The notes under the pieces are model-generated. The model worked only from the letters and a program-made list of their open reading frames with translations. It was not told the DNA's origin and did not search any database. A program made the translations under genes and the position numbers. A DNA stretch of 64,000 nucleotides from UBA10324 sp038326325 (lineage in GTDB: Bacteria; Bacteroidota; Bacteroidia; Chitinophagales; UBA10324), in the NCBI GenBank assembly GCA_038326325.1, contig JBBQJW010000010.1, positions 62,001 through 126,000 of the forward strand, given 5' to 3'. Each line of letters begins with the position of its first letter. Position 1 is the stretch's first letter. Shown piece after piece: positions 30,601 through 38,031 of the stretch.

Positions 30601-32535
30601 TGGGGTGTTAAAGGTTGCTGCTGAAAACTGAATACAATTATTCGGACACAAATAATTCATATTCGCGTTCATAGATTGAATATAAGGAGGTAAATTATTT
30701 ACTGTATAGGTAATCGTAATCGGGCAAACACTTCCAGGGTTTACTATTACAGAATAAACTCCATCAATTAATGGTACCCATGTTGAATCTGTGGCTCCTG
30801 AGATGGCAACGCCTGATAAATACCATTGAAACGCGACCGATGTAACACCTGTGTTACACACTAAAACTCCGCCTGAATATGACAGAACGGGATTGACATT
30901 TTGCAACACATGAATGTAGTTTGGAAGATAAAGTGTATCAGCTCCCAAAGAATTACTAGCAATAACCTGAACATCAAAATATCCTGATGTGTTATAACAT
31001 ACCTGAGGATTATAACCAATCGCAGTTGAAGGATTACCTCCAGGAAAACTCCATTGCACTGTTCCAACAGGATATAACGATCCTGTATAAGCAAAATTAG
31101 CACAGGTTCCAACGCAAACATTTTGATTTACAACAGATAAGTTTGCTTCTGGTGGAGCTGCCGCTGCAAGGCAAATCATAAAATAATCATTGCTGCCTTG
31201 TGTGTTTTGTGTTTTATCACCGCCAATTCCTGCTGTGGATGAGTTGCCCATTATGAATGATCCGTTTGATAATTCACAAACCAGGCTAACCTCAGCATGA
31301 GAATTTTCCAAAACAGTTCTATCCCAGATAATATTCTGTAGTGTATCAAGACGGAGCACCCAAGTACTTTCGTATCCTAAATTATTTTGAGTTTTGTCAA
31401 AACTTGCATTTGAATAAGAAGTGCATGATATCAAAATATTATTTTCATTATCTATGAACATATCTGACAGATCATCATCCAATGCATTCCCCCCGATTTC
31501 TTTTTGATAAACCTGATTTCCGTTTTGATCCAATAAAATAAACCAATAATCAGATCCACCTCCTCCGGGATATTGAGCTGTGGTTTTATTACCACCTACA
31601 TCAGATTTAGACAAACTGCAAACGGCGATATGTTGCCCGACAGATTTGACTGCAACAATGTTTTTAAAATTATAATCGAATACAAACTGAATACCTTCCA
31701 CTCCTGTGCCTCCAAATCTTTTTTGCCATATAATATTTCCTGTTTCGCTAATTTTAACAACCAAATAATCAAGATTGCCATACGAAGCAGAAGTAATATT
31801 TCCTGATATTCCACTGAGTACAGCTGCACCGATAACTAAGTTTCCATCAGGCAATAAATCAATATATCGTCCATAATCTTCACCTGATCCTCCAATAGCA
31901 TAATCACCTAAAAGGTTTCCCGAAGTATCCGTTTTTACAATCCATATATCATCGTTTCCAAAAGAAGGGGTAGTTTTATTTCCATTCGCCGTTGAATTAC
32001 TTGACCCAACAAAAAAAATATGATGTTGCAAACTTTCAATTGCCTTCATCACATAATCATTAGAGGTTCCTCCAAAATCTTTATCCCATATTTTTATACC
32101 ATTCTGATCTATTTCAACAATCCATAAATCAGTATTTCCAAAAGTATTTTGTGTTTTATCTCCGGAAGCAGGAGAGGTTGAATGACCTGATAAAATCACT
32201 TTCCCATTATCCAACAAAATCATATCGAACATGTAATCGTTCGAACTGCCTCCAAAAGTTTTGTCCCATATTTTATTTCCACTGGGATCAATCTTCACTA
32301 CCCAATAATCAAATCCCCCCTTAGAGTTTTGAGTTTTATCACCTCCAATATTTGAACTACTACTTCCTCCTGCAAGAAAATTACCATCCGGCAACGGAAG
32401 CAAACATGTTTGATAATCATAGCTAAGGCCTCCAAATCTTTTATCCCAGATTTTTGGCGGGGCTAAACTTTGCCCGAGCAAATCAGCCGAAACAAATAGC
32501 AAAGTAACCAAAAGTGTTACACTTAATGTTTTCAT
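27658..32535 (-). CDS. giant surface protein: repeat propeller, alternating PKD/Ig array, divergent T9SS C-terminus
   Basis: A 1625-residue protein. A signal peptide (1-21, ending L-L-G-Q-S) is followed by about eight repeats (W-D-K-x-F-G-G-S-S-N-D-Y ... G-D-K-T-Q-N-x-x-G-x-x-D-x-W) to about residue 455. Seven alternating units follow: a PKD-type unit (C-x-G-x-C-x-x-F, P-T-S-W-x-W-x-F-P-G-G) and an Ig-like unit (Y-Q-W-Y-L-N-G, G-A-T-N). The last 75 residues resemble a type A sorting domain (L-L-L-F-N-T-I-G-Q-K-L) but lack the P-N-P motif. First gene of the adhesin operon; its TAG abuts the next GTG. Probably a gliding or adhesion protein. Confidence 0.88.
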   Translation of the reverse strand: MKTLSVTLLVTLLFVSADLLGQSLAPPKIWDKRFGGLSYDYQTCLLPLPDGNFLAGGSSSSNIGGDKTQNSKGGFDYWVVKIDPSGNKIWDKTFGGSSNDYMFDMILLDNGKVILSGHSTSPASGDKTQNTFGNTDLWIVEIDQNGIKIWDKDFGGTSNDYVMKAIESLQHHIFFVGSSNSTANGNKTTPSFGNDDIWIVKTDTSGNLLGDYAIGGSGEDYGRYIDLLPDGNLVIGAAVLSGISGNITSASYGNLDYLVVKISETGNIIWQKRFGGTGVEGIQFVFDYNFKNIVAVKSVGQHIAVCSLSKSDVGGNKTTAQYPGGGGSDYWFILLDQNGNQVYQKEIGGNALDDDLSDMFIDNENNILISCTSYSNASFDKTQNNLGYESTWVLRLDTLQNIIWDRTVLENSHAEVSLVCELSNGSFIMGNSSTAGIGGDKTQNTQGSNDYFMICLAAAAPPEANLSVVNQNVCVGTCANFAYTGSLYPVGTVQWSFPGGNPSTAIGYNPQVCYNTSGYFDVQVIASNSLGADTLYLPNYIHVLQNVNPVLSYSGGVLVCNTGVTSVAFQWYLSGVAISGATDSTWVPLIDGVYSVIVNPGSVCPITITYTVNNLPPYIQSMNANMNYLCPNNCIQFSAATFNTPTTYEWIFQGGSPPTSSLVSPSNICYPNAGTFDVTLIVHNIYGYDTLYYPGYIHVLNLSPIIINQNDTLICNTVGASYQWYINNNPIAGATNQSYVPTQPGNYLVMVTSYIGCAAFSNIVVMASPVASFILGNNTICEGECIPFVNSSTNTPNTFQWTFNGGNPASSTSSSPTICFDSSGTFDVQMIVSNQFGADTFNCTSCVTVMPQPVTPVIVQNGTVLTSSVTATYYQWYLNGVQIGGANNQSYTATQNGYYSVEIIGVNGCSATSPSLIFTINTLPTALFTSNQIKICQAFCITYSDQTLNNPTSWEWSFPGGVPSSSTLQNPFICYLIPGVYDVTLISHNSFGSDTVTVSGYITVFGIPPANITYQNDTLFAPVGSYTYQWDLNGSAIAGATNSFYVPTVSGNYNVTVYTSFGCHNTSLAPYAYSPAPLSSFISGNPNICVNNCLYFSSTSSNSPTSIQWYFPGGTPSSSTLSNPIICYYSTDTFSVELITSNLSGSDTLYQNNFVIVNPSPVVTISLTGGTITSTVTNGGGPFTYQWHENGSTIIGGNNSTYVPTSGGVYNVVVSNSSGCTGISNDISVTVNSPPQINLMSSDSNICAGTCINFTDLSVNFPTSWFWTIGGGNPGTTTQQNPIICFTQPGDFDVTLIASNVFGSDTFYFPQMIHVLIATPPTITQSGDTLFALGTGIIAYQWYGGSGSISGATNNYFVPDSSGIYNVNANYQTGCNAFNLLSYKFFDIPVPHIASSDTIICQNDCIDFFDQSSNLPYSWQWSFTGATTPSSILQNPTGICFPNVGIYSVSLSVSNFSGTGTTVFNSFVQVLANPAPIISYSGGNLVCNYPNGSGYTFEWYLNGIFIASAGTYTLTPVGNGDYTVVVISSDGCRGTSVPYIITGEEKIDPVQIKIFIRNDKLIIDGCGLVDHLLLFNTIGQKLDEIIPEGKTSCSIPLIDYNADCVVVEIYTIDNQLFHQLIVNPK
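29971..29998. repeat. inverted pair of the TGTTACA motif, 12-base spacer
   Basis: TGTAACAG (29971-29978) and CTGTTACA (29991-29998) are perfect 8-base inverted arms around a 12-base spacer. It lies inside the 1625-residue adhesin gene and could form a hairpin. Confidence 0.7.
30841..30858. repeat. inverted pair of the TGTTACA motif, 2-base spacer
   Basis: TGTAACAC, CT, GTGTTACA: two perfect 8-base inverted arms with only two bases between them, inside the 1625-residue adhesin gene. Only the central dinucleotide breaks the palindrome. Confidence 0.75.
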
Positions 32536-32634
32536 ACAGAAACATTTTTCCGAAAGTTAATGAATATGTTTATCAAATTAGAACCTGTTTAAAATTAAAT
32601 CCAATTTCTTTGTTTAACTTGTATCTACAATTGC

Positions 32635-32820
32635 TGAATTTGGAATGCTTTTGCCATAATCAAAGTTTATGCATACAACTGTGTTAGTCAGCGAGTGGCT
32701 GACGCGATTCTTCAATTGCAGAAAAAATATCTGAGTGACCCTAAAGAAAAATTTTCAATTTTGTTTTCACACAACGATCTTGCTGATATGGTCGGGACTG
32801 TTTTAAAAGTAGTATTTTAA
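32635..32820 (+). pseudogene. remnant of a Crp/Fnr-type regulator (C-terminal part)
   Basis: Between a TGA ending at 32637 and TAA at 32818-32820 an open frame of about 60 codons encodes Q-R-V-A-D-A-I-L-Q-L-Q-K-K-Y (about 32689-32730), then H-N-D-L-A-D-M-V-G-T-V near the end. This matches the dimer-helix and helix-turn-helix region of Crp/Fnr proteins (usually R-V-A-x-A-L-L...S-R-x-D-L-A-x-M-V-G-T). There is no start codon in place and no cAMP/ligand domain. The recognition helix is cut off. A decayed gene is the best reading. Confidence 0.6.
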
Positions 32821-33161
32821 AAATCACAGAAGTTCTTTGCAACGGGAAAACGCCATTCAAAATTCACAAATGAAAATCAATATGATGGTTATCAATTTGG
32901 GGACATCTTCCATTTTAATTTTCACGAAAATTTGAACATTGTCAATTTTTAATTAAAGGTCACTTATCAATTTTATATCTTCAAAAAGGTTCGATAAATT
33001 GCCCATCACCCCGACAAAAATCCGAAACAAGTTTTGATTCGAATTTTTTATTTCATGACTTCATGTTAAATATTACAATCGCTGTCAAGTTGCTTCATTC
33101 ATATATCTTTTTACTTTAGTGCTGTTTTAATTTTAAAACTCCAAAAACAAAAATTAAAAAC
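32821..33161. other. 341 bases with no recognisable gene
   Basis: A+T-rich DNA between the two decayed genes. I could not find an intact frame, hairpin terminator or RNA gene. It may hold further degraded remains of the regulator or its neighbour. Confidence 0.4.
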
Positions 33162-33571
33162 ATGAAAAAAAATTTAATTGGAGGTGTCGCCGACTTGGTT
33201 GTCTTCTTCTTACTTGAATGATTGCTTTATGGCTTATTATTTAAATACTTAATGGCTACTTATAGCGGAACCGTAAATTGTGTAGAAAAATCAGATGACG
33301 AAATGAGTCTTGGCGCTTTATTTATTAGAAAATATTATTAGGATTTTTACTCTCTATAATATTTAGTTGGTCAAAACAATGATGGTCTAATTTCTGAAAA
33401 TTTTATAGGGGCTGTTGTTGGAATTTTAACTTGGGGACAGATTTAATTATGCACGGAACTTCAAACCTCATTAGTTTGAATGGAGCTATTTTTGATATTG
33501 GAATTTGACCCTTGCATTTTACACTTGGAGGAGGTGTAACTGATTGTGTTATTGGAATGATTAAAGAATAA
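33162..33571 (+). pseudogene. decayed gene for a small integral membrane protein
   Basis: From ATG 33162 the frame reads M-K-K-N-L-I-G-G-V-A-D-L-V-V-F-F-L-L-E, then TGA, and continues L-L-Y-G-L-L-F-K-Y-L-M-A-T-Y-S-G before TAG. Farther on, I-S-E-N-F-I-G-A-V-V-G-I-L-T-W-G lies in the same frame and M-H-G-T-S-N-L-I-S-L-N-G-A-I-F-D-I-G-I lies in a different one, ending in I-G-M-I-K-E at 33569-33571. These pieces resemble a family of about 140-residue Bacteroidota membrane proteins. At least three stops and a frameshift make it non-functional. Confidence 0.65.
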
Positions 33572-33699
33572 TTAAAACTTCTTTAAATTTTTTTAAAAGA
33601 GTCTGATGAAATTCATCGAACTTTTTTATTTTAAAAAAACTTATTTGAATAATATTACAATTATTCTTTCAAAGTACATCAATTTTATATTTACCAGCA

Positions 33700-35769
33700 G
33701 TGAATAAAATTCCTTCCATAAAAAAGAAACCTGGGTACTTGTATTATTTTTTGAGCCATAGACTGTTACAGGCACTTGTATTATTTTTTTTAGCCATTGG
33801 AATTTATTCAAACACTTTCAATCATGAATATGTGTATGACGACATTATTGTCATTCAGCAAAATTCTGTAGTGCAAAAAGGTATTGGTGGCATACCTGAT
33901 TTGCTTACTAAGGATAGTTTTTATGGTTACAATCAGGGGCATAGTGATTTAACCGGAGGAAGATATCGCCCACTTTCGTTAATCACTTTTGCAATAGAGC
34001 ATGAGTTACTTGGCAACAATGCTCCTTTCGAACATATCGCAAGTGTTTTGTTATATGCTTTGTGCTGCGTGATTTTACTTTTTACACTTTATAAATTATT
34101 CCCAAATCTTTCACCGCTTATTCTATTTGGTGGAGCTTTATTATTCACTGTTCATCCGGCGCATACCGAAGTTGTTGCGAACATAAAAAGCCGCGACGAA
34201 ATTCTTTGCCTTCTTTTTTCATTTCTTACATTTTTTTTCTGGATGAATTTATTGAAGGAGAAAAAAGTGTTACATCTGATTTTCGGATTAATGACCTTTG
34301 CACTCGCATTGCTTTCAAAAGAACAGGCAATACTGCTGATTATCTGGATGCCACTTGCATGGTGGTTGAATAATGAAACTTCATTTAAGAAAATTTTAAC
34401 TTCTCTTTTTCCATTTATCGTTGTTGGTTGTTTGTATTTATTTATTCGTTCATCGGTTGCCGGTTCTGTTGGCGATAAAGTTTCAACCGACATCATGAAC
34501 AATCCCTATTTTCTTGCATCAACCTCTGAAAAATTTGCAACAATTTCAGGAGTACTGTTGACTTATTTCATAAAAACTTTTTATCCATATAAACTCTCTT
34601 ACGATTACACATATAATGCAATTCTCTATTTGAATTTTTCAAATCCTGAAGTATGGATTTCAATAATTTTATTTTCTGCAATGATTGCCTGGATAGTTTT
34701 TTCGATTATCAAAAAACAATATCATTCACTTTTACTACTCGTTTGGTTATTGCCCATTCTATTAGTGTCGAATTTATTTTTCAATGTCGGTGCTCCAATG
34801 GCAGACCGTTTTTTATTTATGCCCTCTGTCGGAATCTGTGTTATGATAGTTGGTACTTTATCTATGTTTTATAAAATTGAAAAAAAAGAGTCAAATCGAC
34901 AACGAACTATTTTTATCGCTGTTCTAATTATTTCAGTTTTCTATTCTTATAAGACTTTCGAACGGAATTTCGATTGGAAAAGCAATCACTCAATCTTTGC
35001 TTCTGATGAACCTAAAGTTCCAAACAGTGTAAAAGCAACTTTAAATTATGGTTCGATATTGATGAGCGAAGCTGATGTAGAAACAGATTTGAACATCAAA
35101 AATGAAAAACTTGAAACTGCATTTTATTTATTCAAACGCGGAATTTCAATTTATGCAACAGCAGATTTACTGAATCATCTCGGGTCTTATTACTCAATAA
35201 AAAATCAACTCGACAGTTCCGAATTTTATTATCGAAAATCGCTTGAAGTAAAAAACGATTTCATTATGGCAAAGAATAATCTGCTTGGCATTCTTCAAAA
35301 GAAAGGCGGACAACTTCACGCAGAAAAAAAAGAAGATTCAGCATTAATAGTTTTCCGAATGCAATTAACTCTTGATTCAACTTATGCTGATGCTTTCAAC
35401 AATATAGGTACAGTTTATTTTGCTCTTCAGAATTTTGATTCGGCTAAATATTACTTCAACAAAACACTTTCAATTCAGCCTGCTCATCAGTTGGCAATTG
35501 GAAATCTTGCTAATACTTATTTGAATGAAGGAAATAATTATTTCGCTCATTCAAATTTCGATAAAGCATTAAATAATTATTTATCTGCTCTGAAATTTAA
35601 ACCTGACTATGTTGAAGCATATGCAAATGCCGGAGTAATTTACATGCAGCAGAAAAATTTTTTAGAAGCTAAAAAGCAGTTTGAACTTGCATTGCAATAC
35701 AATCCTCAACATGAGTTCTCAAGAATTCGATTGGCCGAATGCGAATCCGTTCTAAAGGCGGGGAAATAA
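33700..35769 (+). CDS. TMTC-like membrane protein with TPR tail (possible O-mannosyltransferase)
   Basis: A 689-residue protein starting at GTG 33700. About ten hydrophobic segments fill residues 20-420. The first external loop has H-E-Y-V-Y-D-D (about 41-47), typical of GT-C glycosyltransferases of the TMTC/PMT type, and R-Y-R-P-L-S-L follows. A-H-T-E-V-V-A-N-I-K-S-R-D-E near 150-165 is also a TMTC hallmark. The last 230 residues are TPR repeats (A-D-A-F-N-N-I-G-T-V-Y-F, Y-V-E-A-Y-A-N-A-G-V-I-Y). It probably transfers a sugar from a polyprenyl phosphate to surface proteins; this is inferred. A -7-like box lies 6 bases before the start. Confidence 0.82.
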   Translation: MNKIPSIKKKPGYLYYFLSHRLLQALVLFFLAIGIYSNTFNHEYVYDDIIVIQQNSVVQKGIGGIPDLLTKDSFYGYNQGHSDLTGGRYRPLSLITFAIEHELLGNNAPFEHIASVLLYALCCVILLFTLYKLFPNLSPLILFGGALLFTVHPAHTEVVANIKSRDEILCLLFSFLTFFFWMNLLKEKKVLHLIFGLMTFALALLSKEQAILLIIWMPLAWWLNNETSFKKILTSLFPFIVVGCLYLFIRSSVAGSVGDKVSTDIMNNPYFLASTSEKFATISGVLLTYFIKTFYPYKLSYDYTYNAILYLNFSNPEVWISIILFSAMIAWIVFSIIKKQYHSLLLLVWLLPILLVSNLFFNVGAPMADRFLFMPSVGICVMIVGTLSMFYKIEKKESNRQRTIFIAVLIISVFYSYKTFERNFDWKSNHSIFASDEPKVPNSVKATLNYGSILMSEADVETDLNIKNEKLETAFYLFKRGISIYATADLLNHLGSYYSIKNQLDSSEFYYRKSLEVKNDFIMAKNNLLGILQKKGGQLHAEKKEDSALIVFRMQLTLDSTYADAFNNIGTVYFALQNFDSAKYYFNKTLSIQPAHQLAIGNLANTYLNEGNNYFAHSNFDKALNNYLSALKFKPDYVEAYANAGVIYMQQKNFLEAKKQFELALQYNPQHEFSRIRLAECESVLKAGK

Positions 35770-35794
35770 TTTATCCTCATTTCAGATTTTATCA

Positions 35795-35824
35795 ATGTGC
35801 GAAAAATCTTTTCGCCTAAATTTG
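35795..35824 (+). promoter_or_regulatory. candidate promoter of the aldehyde dehydrogenase gene
   Basis: TAAATTTG at 35817-35824 fits the Bacteroidota -7 consensus TAnnTTTG exactly. A weak -33 match (ATG at 35795-35797) lies 19 bases upstream. The start codon at 35843 leaves a leader of about 12 bases if transcription starts near 35831. Confidence 0.45.
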
Positions 35825-35842
35825 GCGCCTCAATAAAAAATC

Positions 35843-37414
35843 ATGATTGACGCTCCTGCAAAACAGAAAACAAAATCGAAACCTTCTCACGCTTTTCTCA
35901 AAGCATTAAAATTAAAACAACTCAGTTCGGGCGCAAGTACCGGGGTTGATTGGCTGAAGACAAACGGCGAAGTGTTACACTCCTATTCTCCCGTTGATTC
36001 TCATTTGATTGGTTCAGTAAAACAAGCCACCAAGGCAGACCTTGATAAAATTTTAACTATTGCCGAAAATGCTTTCAAAAAATGGCGATTGATTCCTGCA
36101 CCGAAGCGCGGTGAAATTGTTCGACAGATGGGAAATGAATTGCGCAAGTACAAAGAGCCACTTGGTCAATTGGTTTCTTATGAGATGGGAAAAAGTTTAC
36201 AGGAAGGTTTGGGTGAAGTGCAGGAAATGATTGACATCTGCGATTTCGCTGTTGGTCTTTCGCGCCAGTTATATGGATTGAGTATGCACAGCGAGCGACC
36301 GAATCATCGAATGTACGAGCAATATCATCCACTTGGAATAGTTGGAGTTGTATCTGCATTTAATTTTCCTGTTGCAGTGTGGAGTTGGAACGCAATGCTT
36401 GCATTAGTATGTGGTGATGTCGTGTTGTGGAAACCTTCTTCAAAAACTCCAATTTGTGCTGTTGCAGTTCATCAATTAATGGAAAGTGTTTTGCGCGAAA
36501 ACAAAATTCCTGAAGGAGTTCTTTCATTGATTATCGGAAGCGGAAAAGAAGTGGGTGACGATATTTTAAAAGACGCGCGTCTGCCATTGTTAAGTGTAAC
36601 AGGTTCAACACGAGTTGGGCGACATGTTGCAAAAGTTGTTGGCGAGCGTTTCGGAAAAACAATTCTCGAACTCGGCGGCAACAACGCAATTATTATTTCT
36701 GAAAATGCAAATCTTGATATAGCCATTCGTGCCGTAGCATTTGGCGCAGTTGGTACTGCCGGTCAACGATGTACTTCTACTCGCCGATTAATTATTCACG
36801 AAAAGAATTACAACAAGGTGAAAGAAAAGTTGATGAAAGTTTATTCTCAACTCACCATCGGCGATCCATTAGATTCAAACAATCATGTCGGTCCGCTCAT
36901 TGATAAAGATGCAGTGCGACAATTTTCAGAAGCAATTCAAATAGCACAGGCGCAGGGAGGCAAAGTAATTTTCGGCGGCGAGGTGATGAAGGGAAAAGGA
37001 TATGAAAGCGGTTGCTATGTAAAACCTTGCATGATTGAAGTGAAAGGAAATTTACAGATAGTGAAAGAAGAAACCTTCGCTCCTATTCTATATCTGATGA
37101 AGTATAAAAATTTAGACGAGGCGATACTGTTACAGAACGATGTTCCGCAGGGATTATCATCAGCCATTTTCACTGAAAATATTCTGGAAGCGGAAAAATA
37201 TTTGTCAACTGCCGGAAGCGATTGCGGAATTGCCAATGTAAATATCGGAACTAGCGGAGCTGAAATCGGTGGCGCATTCGGTGGTGAAAAAGAAACAGGA
37301 GGCGGCAGAGAAAGCGGGAGCGACAGTTGGAAACTCTACATGCGCCGTCAGACTAACACAATCAACTACGGAAGCACTTTACCTCTTGCGCAGGGAATTA
37401 AGTTTGATGTTTAA
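35843..37414 (+). CDS. antiquitin-type aldehyde dehydrogenase (alpha-aminoadipic semialdehyde dehydrogenase)
   Basis: A 523-residue NAD-dependent dehydrogenase of the ALDH7 group. F-N-F-P-V-A-V-W-S-W at 173-182, catalytic C310 in G-Q-R-C-T-S-T-R-R, general base E276 in L-E-L-G-G, N174 and K197 are intact. The C-terminus has G-G-E-K-E-T-G-G-G-R-E-S-G-S-D, the antiquitin signature. It should oxidise alpha-aminoadipic semialdehyde in lysine catabolism or betaine-type aldehydes. No other lysine-degradation gene lies nearby. The start at 35843 is preceded by a good -7 box. Confidence 0.9.
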   Translation: MIDAPAKQKTKSKPSHAFLKALKLKQLSSGASTGVDWLKTNGEVLHSYSPVDSHLIGSVKQATKADLDKILTIAENAFKKWRLIPAPKRGEIVRQMGNELRKYKEPLGQLVSYEMGKSLQEGLGEVQEMIDICDFAVGLSRQLYGLSMHSERPNHRMYEQYHPLGIVGVVSAFNFPVAVWSWNAMLALVCGDVVLWKPSSKTPICAVAVHQLMESVLRENKIPEGVLSLIIGSGKEVGDDILKDARLPLLSVTGSTRVGRHVAKVVGERFGKTILELGGNNAIIISENANLDIAIRAVAFGAVGTAGQRCTSTRRLIIHEKNYNKVKEKLMKVYSQLTIGDPLDSNNHVGPLIDKDAVRQFSEAIQIAQAQGGKVIFGGEVMKGKGYESGCYVKPCMIEVKGNLQIVKEETFAPILYLMKYKNLDEAILLQNDVPQGLSSAIFTENILEAEKYLSTAGSDCGIANVNIGTSGAEIGGAFGGEKETGGGRESGSDSWKLYMRRQTNTINYGSTLPLAQGIKFDV

Positions 37415-37659
37415 CAGTGAAAAACACACTTCACACAAATTGGATTTCCGTTTTTGTAAAAGAAAACTAACATCAATAACTAAAACGAATAGACTAAGAG
37501 AGTAATTTAATACTAGCGTCTGCCTTTAATATCTCTTGATGCATTGATCACCATCAAGTGTCATAAAAAAATAGGACTCCATGGAAAAGGGATCAGTCTC
37601 GATTGTAGGGGGAGAATCAATCTTAAACTTTTTGGTTTTAATTTTCAGTGTCGAACCCT

Positions 37660-37869
37660 TTATTTGTAATCTTCCTTGAATAGTTTTTGTAAAACACCAT
37701 CATCATAATGATAAAATGCTGTTCCATCTTCTTTCAACTCCAGATAGGTATGAAATCCTTCCCAAGTTCCTGCGTAAATCGATAAACTTCCAGTCAATTC
37801 GGTTTTTTTGCATCCGCTTATTCCGATAATACAAACGAAAAGGAAGGAAAATAAAAAATACTTTTTCAT
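37660..37869 (-). CDS. small lipoprotein, unknown
   Basis: A 69-residue protein with a clear lipobox: hydrophobic stretch, then G-I-S-G-C with cysteine at about residue 20. The mature part of 49 residues has W-E-G-F-H-T-Y-L-E-L-K-E-D-G-T-A-F-Y, which could be a short beta hairpin of a lipocalin-like or copper-resistance-like fold. It stands alone. No family recognised. Confidence 0.6.
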   Translation of the reverse strand: MKKYFLFSFLFVCIIGISGCKKTELTGSLSIYAGTWEGFHTYLELKEDGTAFYHYDDGVLQKLFKEDYK

Positions 37870-38019
37870 TTAAGTGTTTTTGAATGCGTAGGATAAAACC
37901 TAAGTCAAAATTAATCAAAGATTATCAAGATTTTCTATCATTCAATGTTCAATTATAGCGAGTAAACAAAATCAAATCTAAGTCAATAAAAAAACTCCCT
38001 GTTACCTCCAGAACTACCT

Positions 38020-38027
38020 TATTTTCA
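38020..38027 (+). promoter_or_regulatory. -7-like box close to a start codon
   Basis: TATTTTCA (TAnnTTTG-like) ends 4 bases before the ATG at 38032. A start of transcription 6-8 bases after the box would coincide with the ATG. No clear TTG at -33. Confidence 0.3.
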
Positions 38028-38031
38028 CATC

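Noticed and set aside
22153..32535. Enrichment of TGTAACA explained by V-T codons in Ig/PKD repeats
   Set aside because: Sites also occur in the L-L-Q, V-L-H and C-Y frames, in genes without such repeats and in intergenic DNA, so the peptide repeats explain only part of the count.
37535..37558. Hairpin CTTGATG-N10-CATCAAG in the 37415-37659 gap
   Set aside because: Seven-base stem without a following T-run on either strand, so it is not a convincing terminator; no role assigned.
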